Source: Limosilactobacillus gastricus DSM 16045
GTDB lineage: Bacteria > Bacillota > Bacilli > Lactobacillales > Lactobacillaceae
DNA: 57,329 bases
Direction: 5' to 3'
NCBI RefSeq assembly: GCF_001434365.1
Contig: NZ_AZFN01000009.1
Span: 26,397 to 83,725 of the forward strand
The first letter of the stretch is position 1. Every line of letters starts with the position of its first letter. A model generated the notes under the pieces. The model did no database searches, was not told the DNA's origin, and saw nothing but the letters and a program-made list of their open reading frames with translations. The position numbers and the translations under genes were made by a program. Shown here in pieces: positions 8,703-17,266 of the stretch.

Positions 8703-8754
8703 GCTTAACACCTCCTTATAAATTTCTTATCCACTAGTGGTTTTTAGCCGTTCG

Positions 8755-9303
8755 CTATTTACCATTATCCTGATCAGGAAATAAATTTTTTAACTTAGCG
8801 AAACGTGGATCAACCTGTTGATGCTGTTGCTGGTCTAACTGATCTTCAGTTATCACTGACCAATCCTTCCCTTTAGGAAGCGCCTCGCCAGCTTTCTCAG
8901 CAGCAGTTAAAACTTTTAATGGAATTTGTTCCACAATATTTTCTGACAAGATTCGATCTAAATCAATTAACTCATCATCTTCCAAATAGAAGACTACTTC
9001 ATCGTCATCATATCGATCAAAATGACTGTGCTCATTGGTATAAGACTCAGTAATGTCAAAAGAAAGTTGTAATTCCACTGGTTCTAGCGAACGACTCGAT
9101 GGTGTTGTCACCGTAGTGTCAACATGCATCCCGATCGTCGCATCACCTTTATCAAATGACCAATAACCATCAACTTTAATTGGCGCGACTGCCAAAATCT
9201 GTTCTGGAAATCGTTTCGTCATCATTACGTTGAGATCAAAAGTGGTTGCCAGATGAAGTGGTTCATCATGGTAACGTGATAAGTCTTCCAGAGACCATTT
9301 CAT
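8755..9303 (-). CDS. yceD: YceD/DUF177 family protein
   Basis: Acidic protein of about 182 aa of the DUF177 family, which is almost always encoded just upstream of rpmF. Family members have been tied to large-subunit rRNA accumulation in bacteria and plastids. The start MKWSLEDL is chosen because AGGAGG lies 7 bases before that ATG; the longer upstream reading includes the ribosome site. No catalytic motif is visible. Confidence 0.88.
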   Translation of the reverse strand: MKWSLEDLSRYHDEPLHLATTFDLNVMMTKRFPEQILAVAPIKVDGYWSFDKGDATIGMHVDTTVTTPSSRSLEPVELQLSFDITESYTNEHSHFDRYDDDEVVFYLEDDELIDLDRILSENIVEQIPLKVLTAAEKAGEALPKGKDWSVITEDQLDQQQHQQVDPRFAKLKNLFPDQDNGK

Positions 9304-9345
9304 AGCTTTTCCTCCTAATGCAACATTTTTTATTATACGCATCCC

Positions 9346-10503
9346 CTATTCGCTTGTCAATGTTATTTCCTTGACAGTGCGAATTGGCGCATGTTTCATA
9401 TCTTGTTCTACCTTAGTAAAGTTTTGGTATAATTTCCCCGCTCGATAATCCAGGTTAAAGCGCCCATCTCGTTCATCCCGATTCACCTTTACAATTAAGG
9501 GATAGTCGAGCTGCTTTTTCACTTGATTTAAATAAGCTTGACCAACTTGATTAAAACCCAGGACATGGTGATATGGAACTTGTTGATGGCGATCGTGTTC
9601 AGCCTTGCTAATATTCAAAATGACATATAGAGATAAGCGACTTAAATAAGCATAAGTATAGCGCTTGGTTTTCACTAAGCGAATAAAATCAGCATAGGTT
9701 AAGGCACGTTGGGCTGCTTCCTTCATACGATATTCAATTCCTTCACCCATTTGGTAAATCTGTTGAAGCCATTCAACAGGCGTTTGAATCAATTGATTTC
9801 GTAAGATTGGGTATAAAAGTTCCCACGATGGTAAGCGCTGTAACTGAGCTAATTCATTCATGGTAGCTGCAGGAACTGTATTTTTAATAGTTTTTAGATC
9901 TGACCAAGCCGCCCGAATCGCACTTGCGCTAGCGAGCTTGCCAGTAATGGTTTGATCATGATAATCATTGCCTCGTCGCTGAATTGGTAACAAATTCATG
10001 GTATAGTGCCCCTCTTGTCGCGCTTTATAATAGGCAAAAGCTAGAATATCATTAGGATCAGTCAGCGAATAACCAGTTTGAGCACTCAATTGTTGATTAA
10101 ATTGGGTGGCATAAGTTGCATGATAATCCTTAAAATTGCTGGCCTTAAACTTAGTTTCTGCCGCAACCAAGGAGTCAAAGTTCCATTCTGGATGTTCAGC
10201 ACCAAAGACCACGGTCGCTACCTGAAGATCATTTAATAGTCTTAACGCCCCCTCCGCAAAACGATGCGCTGGTTGGACGGCATTAAAAACTGGTAACTCG
10301 ACCACTAGGTCCACCCCATTAGCCAAAGCGGCTTGGGTGCGTTGCCACTTGTCTAAAATGGTTGGCTCCCCACGCTGGGTAAAATCCCCACTCATTACAG
10401 CCACTACTACATCAGCACCTGTTAGCAGTCGTGCTTGTTGAAGATGATAGCGATGTCCATTATGAAATGGATTGTATTCAGCTACTAAACCCAGTGCTTG
10501 CAT
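9346..10503 (-). CDS. tmcAL: tRNA(Met) cytidine acetate ligase TmcAL (YlbM family)
   Basis: 385-aa nucleotidyltransferase-fold enzyme that makes N4-acetylcytidine at the wobble base of elongator tRNA-Met using ATP and acetate. The N-terminus MQALGLVAEYNPFHNGHRYH carries the HxGH-type motif, and 'VAVMSGDFTQRGEP' is typical of the family. GGAG lies 6 bases upstream of the ATG. It sits between the methyltransferase gene (9 bases upstream) and yceD. Confidence 0.92.
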   Translation of the reverse strand: MQALGLVAEYNPFHNGHRYHLQQARLLTGADVVVAVMSGDFTQRGEPTILDKWQRTQAALANGVDLVVELPVFNAVQPAHRFAEGALRLLNDLQVATVVFGAEHPEWNFDSLVAAETKFKASNFKDYHATYATQFNQQLSAQTGYSLTDPNDILAFAYYKARQEGHYTMNLLPIQRRGNDYHDQTITGKLASASAIRAAWSDLKTIKNTVPAATMNELAQLQRLPSWELLYPILRNQLIQTPVEWLQQIYQMGEGIEYRMKEAAQRALTYADFIRLVKTKRYTYAYLSRLSLYVILNISKAEHDRHQQVPYHHVLGFNQVGQAYLNQVKKQLDYPLIVKVNRDERDGRFNLDYRAGKLYQNFTKVEQDMKHAPIRTVKEITLTSE

Positions 10504-10512
10504 CCAATTCTC

Positions 10513-11250
10513 CTATTTTTGACAAACAAAGAACCAGCGAGTGGTATGTTCATCAACCGCTGCTTTCCCAAAATCAGCTCGTACTTCAATCTTTTGATAT
10601 CCTAACTTTTCCAAAGCCTTCAGTACCCATTCGAGGGGATACGAACGTTGAAAGTGCATTTCAGAAATACGATCATATTGTCCATTATTAGACTGTACAA
10701 AGAAAGTTAAATCATGGATTACCCCATGTTCAACATCATCGTCTGCAAAACTTTGCCACATAAAGGCACGTTGCTGATCCTCATCTTGATAATTGAACAT
10801 ATATCCTGGATAGACCTGATCCATTTGATAAGGTGACATCATATCAAAGATGAAATAACCCCCATCCTCAAGATGGGCATAGATTTCACTCAATGCCTGT
10901 TGGAACTCAGCAAAATTGTTGAGATAACATAAGGAATCGGCAAAACAAGTAATCACCGGGTACTGTGGCAAATCACCAAGCGCTAACATATTCCCCTCAA
11001 CTAGCATTAGATCAACTTGCGCCGCTTCCCGATGTTCAACCGCTAAACTCAACATCTCTGGTGATAAATCAAGATCCGTCATTTCGTAGCCTCGTTGAGC
11101 CAGTAGAATTGCTAATCGACCGGCCCCACCAGCGACATCTAAGATTGCCGTTGGTTGTGGAACAATGGTTTGAACAAAATCAGCCCAAGCTTGATACATC
11201 TCATCATCAAATAATTCATCATACAGACGCGCAAAAGTTTGGTAGATCAT
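10513..11250 (-). CDS. Class I SAM-dependent methyltransferase (YqeM-like)
   Basis: 245-aa Rossmann methyltransferase. Motif I 'ILDVAGGAGRLAI' is slightly unusual (AGG for the common GCG), followed by 'DLDLSPEML'. It belongs to the rsfS-yqeK-nadD operon, where Bacillus carries yqeM. Its start codon overlaps the rsfS stop (TAATG), so they are translationally coupled. The substrate is not known; the context suggests an RNA or ribosome-related target but that is inference. Confidence 0.85.
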   Translation of the reverse strand: MIYQTFARLYDELFDDEMYQAWADFVQTIVPQPTAILDVAGGAGRLAILLAQRGYEMTDLDLSPEMLSLAVEHREAAQVDLMLVEGNMLALGDLPQYPVITCFADSLCYLNNFAEFQQALSEIYAHLEDGGYFIFDMMSPYQMDQVYPGYMFNYQDEDQQRAFMWQSFADDDVEHGVIHDLTFFVQSNNGQYDRISEMHFQRSYPLEWVLKALEKLGYQKIEVRADFGKAAVDEHTTRWFFVCQK

Positions 11251-11606
11251 TAATCATTAATCCAATCTTTAATATTAACTAAGGGTGCTTCCGACCAAAG
11301 TTTTTCCAAATTGTAGAATTGGCGCGTTTCTTCGCGGAAAATGTGCACCACCACTTCACCTAAGTCAACTAAGATCCATTGGGCTGCATTTTTTCCTTCG
11401 ACACTGCCAATTGGTAATTTTAGTTCATACGACTTTTTTACAATGGCATCAGCGATGGCTTGAACCTGCCGATTTGATCCTCCCGTCATTACTACAAAGT
11501 AATCGGCCATAGGGCTAATTTGATCAACCTTTAAAGCTACAATATCTTCTGCTCGGCGACCATCCGCCTCCGTTACCACCATTTTTAAAATTTCTTCGCT
11601 ATTCAT
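11250..11606 (-). CDS. rsfS: Ribosomal silencing factor RsfS
   Basis: 118-aa RsfS/Iojap-family protein that binds L14 and blocks subunit joining in starved cells. Diagnostic stretches are 'DYFVVMTGGSNRQVQAIADAI', 'GKNAAQWILVDLGEVVVHIF' and 'FYNLEKLW'. It overlaps yqeK by 8 bases upstream and the methyltransferase by 1 base downstream, so it sits in the middle of a tight operon. Confidence 0.95.
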   Translation of the reverse strand: MNSEEILKMVVTEADGRRAEDIVALKVDQISPMADYFVVMTGGSNRQVQAIADAIVKKSYELKLPIGSVEGKNAAQWILVDLGEVVVHIFREETRQFYNLEKLWSEAPLVNIKDWIND

Positions 11607-12231
11607 CTAGTAAAAATTCCTTTCTGTATTGCGGGACCCATGCATTATAGGTATCAATGGTTGCTGGATATACCGAGGCACCCTTTTGAACTAAGTAATT
11701 TAAGGTGTGCCAGGTTTGAAAGGCCACTCCCTTTGCTAAGGACTGCTGTGTGATTTGGCGCGCCTGATCAACCCCTGGAAAGTCACGGCCAGGTTCAATA
11801 TAATCAGCCATGTAGAGCACTTGCGATAATTTAGTCATGACAGTCCCCCCAACCGTATGCTGGCGAATAGCATCCAAAATCCGTTGGTCATGAACTAACA
11901 ATTCATCGGCGACCATCTCAGCTCCCACTACTCCATGCCAAATGGCGTTGCCAGCGGATAGTAAATCAGGCTCTAATTTTTTTGCCTTAATTACTTGTAT
12001 AAAATCCTCAGCTGGTCGTTCCTTGGCATAATCATGACAAAGCCCGGCAATGCTAGCCAACTGTTCATCAACTCCGTACTGGCGCGCTAATTGTCGTGCC
12101 GTAGTTTCAACGCGTAAAACATGCTTAAAACGTTCCGGACTCAAAGCGGCTTGAATTTTGGTTACTAATTGATCCCGATTTAAGTAAGCAAATTCACCGC
12201 TATACTTAAATTGTTGGTCATTATTAGTCAA
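11599..12231 (-). CDS. yqeK: HD-domain hydrolase YqeK (probable Ap4A hydrolase)
   Basis: 210-aa HD-superfamily protein: 'RFKHVLRVETTARQLA' supplies the first His, 'GLCHDYAKE' the HD pair, and 'WHGVVGAEM' and 'RQHTVGG' further metal ligands. Family members hydrolyse diadenosine tetraphosphate symmetrically. The start appears to be TTG, overlapping the nadD 3' end by 8 bases. The nearest AAGGAG is about 13 bases away, so initiation is probably coupled to nadD translation. Confidence 0.9.
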   Translation of the reverse strand: MTNNDQQFKYSGEFAYLNRDQLVTKIQAALSPERFKHVLRVETTARQLARQYGVDEQLASIAGLCHDYAKERPAEDFIQVIKAKKLEPDLLSAGNAIWHGVVGAEMVADELLVHDQRILDAIRQHTVGGTVMTKLSQVLYMADYIEPGRDFPGVDQARQITQQSLAKGVAFQTWHTLNYLVQKGASVYPATIDTYNAWVPQYRKEFLLDE

Positions 12232-12859
12232 GGTATAATTGATGCTCCTTTATATAATTTTCCACACCTGCTGGAACCATATATTTAATTGATTGTCGAT
12301 TCCTGATCCGGTCCCGAATGGCCGACGAACTAAAATCAACGGTCGGGACATCGACCCAAATAACGGGATAATTGGTATTATTCTCGGCTCCTTGTCGACG
12401 GACCCCGACAAAATTAACCATCTTCATTAAATCATCAATGCGATACCAGGTTGGTAAATAATCAACCATATCGCCTCCGATGATGAAATAATAATCATTT
12501 TCAGGATGGCGTTCTTTTAGTTCCTTAATCGTATCATAGCTATACGAAATTCCTCCCCGGTTAATCTCCGCCATTTCAATACCTAAATATGGATTGTCAT
12601 CAATCGCTAATTTCAACATATCAACCCGATATTCAGCCGCCACCGCAGACTTTTGGTCAACATGGGGAGGGATAAGATCTGGCAAAAAATCGACCCGATC
12701 TAAGCCTAAGGTTTTACCAACTTGATCGGCCACTAACAGATGCGCATTGTGAACCGGGTTGAAGGTCCCGCCATACAAACCAATTCGTCGATGCCGAAAA
12801 CTAGTTAATAGTTGTACTTCGACCTTTGGAATCATCCGAACTGCAGACTTAACCGGCAT
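12224..12859 (-). CDS. nadD: Nicotinate-nucleotide adenylyltransferase
   Basis: NAD biosynthesis enzyme (about 211 aa) making deamido-NAD from nicotinate mononucleotide and ATP. The nucleotidyltransferase motif GGTFNPVHNAH and the C-terminal 'SSSAIRDRI' (ISSTxIR equivalent) are present. The N-terminus has a ~25-residue extension before the motif. I start at the ATG at 12859, 9 bases after AAGGAA, rather than the GTG three codons upstream. It is preceded by yhbY. Confidence 0.93.
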   Translation of the reverse strand: MPVKSAVRMIPKVEVQLLTSFRHRRIGLYGGTFNPVHNAHLLVADQVGKTLGLDRVDFLPDLIPPHVDQKSAVAAEYRVDMLKLAIDDNPYLGIEMAEINRGGISYSYDTIKELKERHPENDYYFIIGGDMVDYLPTWYRIDDLMKMVNFVGVRRQGAENNTNYPVIWVDVPTVDFSSSAIRDRIRNRQSIKYMVPAGVENYIKEHQLYLD

Positions 12860-12873
12860 CCCCGTCACTTCCT

Positions 12874-13185
12874 TTAAATCTTTTCAACCTGTTCCGAGAG
12901 TTGGCGTAACTCTGGATCTTTAGCAACCTTAAATAAAACTAATACTCGGCCAATTTCTTGGACCACTTGAATATCGCTTTGCGATTCAATATATGCTTTG
13001 ACTTCACTAGTTGTTTCATCCGCATTTTGTAAAATGCTGACTTTGATTAATTCGCGTTTATCTAAGGCCCCCGATAGTTGAGCAAGCCAAGCTGGTGTTA
13101 AACCATTTTTCCCCACCGAAAACAGGGGTTGTAAGTGATTAGCTTGGGCTCGTAAAAAACGCTTTTGTTTCCCTCGTAAATGCAT
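12874..13185 (-). CDS. yhbY: Ribosome assembly RNA-binding protein YhbY (CRM domain)
   Basis: 103-aa single-CRM-domain protein that associates with pre-50S particles. The N-terminal 'LRGKQKRFLRAQANHLQPLFSVGKNGL' with the GKNG loop is diagnostic. AAGGAG lies 6 bases before the ATG and overlaps the yqeH stop, so it is coupled to the upstream GTPase gene. Confidence 0.95.
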   Translation of the reverse strand: MHLRGKQKRFLRAQANHLQPLFSVGKNGLTPAWLAQLSGALDKRELIKVSILQNADETTSEVKAYIESQSDIQVVQEIGRVLVLFKVAKDPELRQLSEQVEKI

Positions 13186-13195
13186 TTTGTTCTCC

Positions 13196-14314
13196 TTATA
13201 TCATGGCTGGACGAATCAGTACGGCAACCCCCTTTGGTGCCCATCCAGCTACCACTGTCCCAGCGGGAATTGTCATCCAACCCAAACCTTCAAAGACTAA
13301 ATCAGATTTTTGTTTAATAGCAAATTCAAACCGTTCTAATGGTGGAAAATCAGCCAGATCGTCAGTACTTGGTGGTGTTAATAAACCGCCTAAATGCTTA
13401 TGATAAAAATCATCTGCATGGGCTAACTTAGTCCGATGCATTGGCAGATTATTATCAAAATAGCCGACAATTCCCACCTTTTGTCCCTTTAAGTAATCAA
13501 ACCGTGCTACCCCACCTAAAAAGATCGTTTGTTGATCTTGTAATTGGTAGGTTCGTGGTTTAATTTCCTTTTGTGGTGTCACCACTTTTAGATCTTTGGC
13601 TGGCAGAACATGCGCCATCTGGGCTTGGTGAATAATCCCTGGGGTATCAACTAATTGATGGCCATCATCCAGCGGAATTTCAATTTGATCCAGGGTGGTT
13701 CCTGGAAAGCGAGAAGTCGTAATTAAATCCTTAATTCCCGTCCGTAATTTAATAATTTGGTTAATTAAGGTTGATTTCCCGACATTAGTAACCCCAACCA
13801 CATAGACATCCCGATCGTTCCGCCGGCGATCAATTTCTTTCAAGAGGTCTTCAATCTGATGATTCTTTTTGGCTGAAACCAAGACCGTTGAAATCGGTCG
13901 AATTCCGGCTTGATTTACTTGTTGGCGTAACCAGTCACGTAATTTGTTCCGACGTAATGAGCTTGGCAATAAATCTTCTTTATTCCCGACTAACATTACC
14001 GGATTATCACCGACAAAGCGATGTAAGCCTGGAATTAAGCTCCCGTTAACATCAAAAATATCCACGACATAAACGATTAGAGACTTGGTATCACGGATAT
14101 GGCTTAAGAGCCGCAAGAAGTCGTCGTCCGTTAATGACACTGGCGCAATTTCATTATAATGACGTAAGCGAAAACACCGTTGACAATACAGTTCACCACT
14201 TTCTAACCCTTTTTGAACTGCTGATGCCGGAGTATAGCCTAATTCGTCCGGATCATCAGATTGAATTACTGCCCCACACCCTATACATCTTAATTCTTCA
14301 TCAACCGTTGTCAT
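13196..14314 (-). CDS. yqeH: Ribosome biogenesis GTPase YqeH (circularly permuted)
   Basis: 372-aa circularly permuted GTPase for 30S assembly. An N-terminal zinc finger (CIGC about 11-14 and CQRC about 43-46) precedes the G domain, in which G4 (NKED) comes before G1 (GVTNVGKST) and G3 (DTPG). The ATG directly abuts the yqeG stop (TAA-ATG), so it is coupled to it. Confidence 0.95.
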   Translation of the reverse strand: MTTVDEELRCIGCGAVIQSDDPDELGYTPASAVQKGLESGELYCQRCFRLRHYNEIAPVSLTDDDFLRLLSHIRDTKSLIVYVVDIFDVNGSLIPGLHRFVGDNPVMLVGNKEDLLPSSLRRNKLRDWLRQQVNQAGIRPISTVLVSAKKNHQIEDLLKEIDRRRNDRDVYVVGVTNVGKSTLINQIIKLRTGIKDLITTSRFPGTTLDQIEIPLDDGHQLVDTPGIIHQAQMAHVLPAKDLKVVTPQKEIKPRTYQLQDQQTIFLGGVARFDYLKGQKVGIVGYFDNNLPMHRTKLAHADDFYHKHLGGLLTPPSTDDLADFPPLERFEFAIKQKSDLVFEGLGWMTIPAGTVVAGWAPKGVAVLIRPAMI

Positions 14315-14842
14315 TTACTTTAACTCCTTTTGCCATTGCATTTGGGAATCTTGACCTTGCATTAATCGCATCACTTGCTTCTCCATCATACGATTTGGTT
14401 TCGTAATCCATTTATCGCTAGGTAAGAGTGGTTTAACTAGGATACTACGAATTCCAGCACTATTCGCCGCTAAAATATCTGTCATAATCTGATCACCTAC
14501 CATCACCACTTCTGAAGGTGCTAACTGCATCTTTTTTAAGGTCCGATTGATACCAACCGGAAGTGGTTTTAAAGCGCGTGAAACAAATGGTAATCCAATC
14601 TTTTCAACGGCACGCCCAATTCGGTCATGGCTGTTATTAGAAACCACAATTAATTGAATTTGTGCGTCAGCCAATTTACGCATCCATTCCCGTAATTCAG
14701 GAGTCCCATCCGGATTGTTCCAAGCAATTAAGGTATTATCCAAATCACTAAATACCACATGAATTCCCATTTGTTTTAATTGGTCCGGATCAATATCACT
14801 AAACCGTTCAATCATCCAGGTTGGTTTAAATCGTGCTAACAA
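14315..14842 (-). CDS. yqeG: YqeG family HAD-IIIA phosphatase
   Basis: 175-aa HAD-superfamily phosphatase; motif I 'FSDLDNTLIAWN' holds the nucleophile Asp, 'VVSNN' is motif II and 'VMVGDQIMTDILAAN' is motif III. In other organisms relatives dephosphorylate phosphatidylglycerophosphate, but the role here is not established. The start codon is TTG, following an ACGAGGAAACAAGA ribosome site. It leads the operon yqeG-yqeH-yhbY-nadD-yqeK-rsfS and has a good sigma-A promoter. Confidence 0.9.
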   Translation of the reverse strand: MLARFKPTWMIERFSDIDPDQLKQMGIHVVFSDLDNTLIAWNNPDGTPELREWMRKLADAQIQLIVVSNNSHDRIGRAVEKIGLPFVSRALKPLPVGINRTLKKMQLAPSEVVMVGDQIMTDILAANSAGIRSILVKPLLPSDKWITKPNRMMEKQVMRLMQGQDSQMQWQKELK

Positions 14843-14871
14843 TCTTGTTTCCTCGTTTCTTTGATCCTTCC

Positions 14872-14900
14872 ATTATACCGATTGTTAGAAAGTGGATCAA
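14872..14900 (-). promoter_or_regulatory. Sigma-A promoter of the yqeG operon
   Basis: On the minus strand, -35 TTGATC (14900-14895), 17-bp spacer and consensus -10 TATAAT (14877-14872), about 30 bases upstream of the yqeG TTG start. Confidence 0.75.
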
Positions 14901-14918
14901 TCTTTATCGGTAGGGCCA

Positions 14919-14948
14919 AAATAAAAAGGACTGACCATGCCAGTCCTT
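14919..14948 (-). terminator. Intrinsic terminator after rplT
   Basis: AAGGACTG (14926-14933) pairs perfectly with CAGTCCTT (14941-14948); on the minus strand it is followed by a T-run. It ends the infC-rpmI-rplT operon. Confidence 0.88.
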
Positions 14949-14956
14949 GATCTAAT

Positions 14957-15310
14957 TTAGTTTAAAGCCTTCTTAGCTTCGTCAACTAATGCCTTAAACG
15001 CATCGGCATCGTTAACAGCTAAATCAGCCAACATCTTCCGGTTAAGATCAATATTAGCTAACTTCAAACCGTGCATTAACTTACTGTAGCTAATGTCGTT
15101 CATCCGTGCACCAGCGTTGATCCGCGTGATCCATAATTGACGGAAGTTTCGCTTATTAACCTTCCGGTCACGGAAAGCATAAGTTCCACTCTTCATCACT
15201 TGATCCTTGGCCGTCTTAAAAAGACGGTGCTTTGAACCAGTGTATCCCTTAGCTAATTTCATAATGCGCTTCCGACGAGCGCGCGTAACAGTTCCACCTT
15301 TAACTCGCAT
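14957..15310 (-). CDS. rplT: 50S ribosomal protein L20
   Basis: 117-aa L20 with the conserved basic N-terminus ([15 protein letters not shown]) and '[16 protein letters not shown]'. GGAGG lies 8 bases upstream of the ATG. It is the last gene of infC-rpmI-rplT. In Firmicutes L20 represses its own operon by binding the infC leader RNA. Confidence 0.98.
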   Translation of the reverse strand: MRVKGGTVTRARRKRIMKLAKGYTGSKHRLFKTAKDQVMKSGTYAFRDRKVNKRNFRQLWITRINAGARMNDISYSKLMHGLKLANIDLNRKMLADLAVNDADAFKALVDEAKKALN

Positions 15311-15358
15311 TGTGGTGTCCTCCTAGTAATTTTAATTATTTAAATCTCGCCTACTAAA

Positions 15359-15556
15359 TTACTTAGCAGGAACCATCTTCTTGTAACGACTAACGTTACT
15401 CTTGTCCATCATGCTTAAGCCACGTAATTGACGACGTTGCTTCTTCGTCTTACCGTGGAAGCGGTGGCTAGTAAATGAGTTACCACTCTTGAATCCACCA
15501 TTAGCAGTACGCTTAAAACGCTTAGCAGCAGACTTCTTTGTCTTCATCTTTGGCAT
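15359..15556 (-). CDS. rpmI: 50S ribosomal protein L35
   Basis: 65-aa basic protein with the L35 pattern (MPKMKTKKSAAKRFK, KTKKQRRQLRG). It sits between infC and rplT, as in nearly all bacteria. Confidence 0.98.
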   Translation of the reverse strand: MPKMKTKKSAAKRFKRTANGGFKSGNSFTSHRFHGKTKKQRRQLRGLSMMDKSNVSRYKKMVPAK

Positions 15557-15579
15557 AACTATATCCTACCTTCTTAATT

Positions 15580-16104
15580 TTATTTTTTCTGCTTATCGGA
15601 CAAGGGAGCAAGAGTTAGGAACATGCTCCGTCCTTCCATCTTTGGCCGTTGTTCAACGGTGGCAATATCTTTTGTTTCTTCTGCCATCCGTTCGATCATG
15701 TCTCGACCAATATCCTTATGTGTGATCGCCCGACCACGGAAACGAAGTGAGACACGGACTTTATCACCTTTTTCGATAAACTTCCGCACCCGACTTAATT
15801 TCACATTAAAGTCGTTCGTATCAATTGTGGGACTCAAGCGGATTTCTTTAACCGCCGTGGTCTTCTGGTTCTTCCGGTTTTCCCGTTCCTTCTTTTGCAT
15901 CTCAAAACGGTACTTACCATAATCCATAATCCGCGCAACTGCTGGACGTGCCTTTGGTGCAACTAGGACTAAATCTAAGTCGGCTGCTTCCGCTAATTGC
16001 AATGCTTCCGCCTTCGTCTTTACTCCTAATTGTTCCCCGTTTTGATCGATTAACCGAACTTCACGGGCACGAATTCCATCGTTGACAAACATTCCTTGAG
16101 CTAT
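15580..16104 (-). CDS. infC: Translation initiation factor IF-3, probable AUA start codon
   Basis: IF-3 of about 174 aa ('[21 protein letters not shown]', then the C-terminal domain '[17 protein letters not shown]'). The first in-frame ATG (16092) is 21 bases from the strong GGAGG (16118-16114), too far to use it. An ATA at 16104-16102 lies 9 bases after GGAGG (7 after GGAGGTG). Reading from it adds four residues (M-A-Q-G before M-F-V-N-D) and aligns with the Bacillus N-terminus MSKDLLVNE. Non-AUG starts (usually AUU) are known for infC in many bacteria and underlie autoregulation by IF-3. An ATT at 16110 is only 1 base from the ribosome site and is less likely. Confidence 0.93.
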   Translation of the reverse strand: MAQGMFVNDGIRAREVRLIDQNGEQLGVKTKAEALQLAEAADLDLVLVAPKARPAVARIMDYGKYRFEMQKKERENRKNQKTTAVKEIRLSPTIDTNDFNVKLSRVRKFIEKGDKVRVSLRFRGRAITHKDIGRDMIERMAEETKDIATVEQRPKMEGRSMFLTLAPLSDKQKK

Positions 16105-16137
16105 GTTAATACACCTCCAATATTAATGATCTGGCAT

Positions 16138-16282
16138 CAAAAAAGCGACGTGCAATCTTGCACCCCGCACCATTAATTTACTAGTTTAAAACATATAAAT
16201 ATGCCAGTAATTAAGTGATTTGCCCGGTCACTCTAGTAACCTAGGCGAGAAGCGGGTGCTTCTGCTTTTTATCAACGATTAT
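16138..16282 (-). promoter_or_regulatory. infC-operon leader RNA with attenuator terminator (probable L20 leader)
   Basis: About 180 bases of leader separate the promoter from infC. It has an early hairpin with an 'AGAAGCACCCGCTTCT' arm pair (about 16248-16264) and ends in an intrinsic terminator: GCG and GTGCAA (plus strand 16145-16155) pair with TTGCAC and CGC (16158-16168), followed by a T-run on the minus strand. The terminator is only about 20 bases before the infC ribosome site. This matches the known layout of Firmicutes L20 leaders, where L20 promotes termination. I identify it from position and structure, not by a covariance model. Confidence 0.65.
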
Positions 16283-16283
16283 T

Positions 16284-16312
16284 ACTTTAACTAACTTTCG
16301 ACCATTTGTCAA
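16284..16312 (-). promoter_or_regulatory. Sigma-A promoter of the infC operon
   Basis: Consensus -35 TTGACA (16312-16307), 17-bp spacer, -10 TAAAGT (16289-16284) on the minus strand, immediately after the dnaI stop codon. Confidence 0.8.
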
Positions 16313-16319
16313 TCATTCC

Positions 16320-17252
16320 TTAGGACATTCGCAAATTATTTCCTTGTACATCAATCTCACGCGATAAGTACTGGATCCGTTGCATAATTCGTTTAGCCTT
16401 CAACGGTTCAACATTATCCTTATTGTCTTCGGCCAAATGATTTTCCAACTCATTCATAGTCATATTAGATGAAAAGAAGGTCGGCAGTTCTGCTTGCATC
16501 CGGTATTCTAAAATCACCGCTAATAAATCATCCCGCGCCCATGACGTCATAACGTCGGCTCCAATATCATCAATCATTAGGACCGGTGCCTGACTCACCT
16601 GATCACGTTCCTCGTTTAAGGTTCGGTTTTGGATGGCTTGACGCATTTTCACGACAAAGGAAGGAAAATGCAAAATGGTTGTTTTAACATTGCGCTTCGC
16701 TAATTCATTGGCTGTTGCACCCAACAGATAAGTCTTACCAACTCCAAAACTTCCTGACAAATAAAGCCCCGGCTGAAAATGATCAACTGAATAATTCATA
16801 CAGAATTTTAGTGCTTCTTCTAGGGCCAAGTTCCGCGACGGTGACCCCTGCTGATCATCCGTATAGAAATCGTCAAAGTTAGCTGCTGGTAGCCATTTTG
16901 GCATGCTAATTATCGTGACACGATCGCGTAGTTCTTTAGCTCGTTGTTCGGCGCGTAATTGGGCGCTTGGGACATAAGCCACGTCAATTTGACCAGCATT
17001 AATTAATAATTTGGGTTGATAACCAGGCGCAATAGAAGTTTGATTTTGTAAAATCAACTGATTTTCGTGGAAGAATTCATACAACTTGGAGTAGTCCCGT
17101 TGCACACTTTCGGGGGTCAATTCTGCTTGATGCTGATTTAAAAAGGCTTGAATCTGTGGATCCGAAAAAACTCGCTCAACGGTTTTTTGATATTCTTGAT
17201 TATTACCTTGGGCTTGTATCCGCTTCATCATTGCCACACTTAATGATTGCAT
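16320..17252 (-). CDS. dnaI: Primosomal protein DnaI (helicase loader)
   Basis: 310-aa AAA+ helicase loader of Firmicutes. An N-terminal DnaI-specific domain (about 1-100) precedes Walker A 'GSFGVGKTYLLGA', Walker B 'VLMIDDIGAD' and sensor 'TFFSSN'. GGAGG lies 6 bases before the ATG. It follows dnaB by 14 bases; both load the replicative helicase. No terminator precedes the infC promoter, so read-through into the infC leader is possible. Confidence 0.93.
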   Translation of the reverse strand: MQSLSVAMMKRIQAQGNNQEYQKTVERVFSDPQIQAFLNQHQAELTPESVQRDYSKLYEFFHENQLILQNQTSIAPGYQPKLLINAGQIDVAYVPSAQLRAEQRAKELRDRVTIISMPKWLPAANFDDFYTDDQQGSPSRNLALEEALKFCMNYSVDHFQPGLYLSGSFGVGKTYLLGATANELAKRNVKTTILHFPSFVVKMRQAIQNRTLNEERDQVSQAPVLMIDDIGADVMTSWARDDLLAVILEYRMQAELPTFFSSNMTMNELENHLAEDNKDNVEPLKAKRIMQRIQYLSREIDVQGNNLRMS

Positions 17253-17266
17253 ATTGAACCTCCTCT

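Noticed and set aside
9304-9342. Longer N-terminus for the DUF177 protein
   Set aside because: It includes the ribosome site itself; the internal ATG has AGGAGG at 7 bases.
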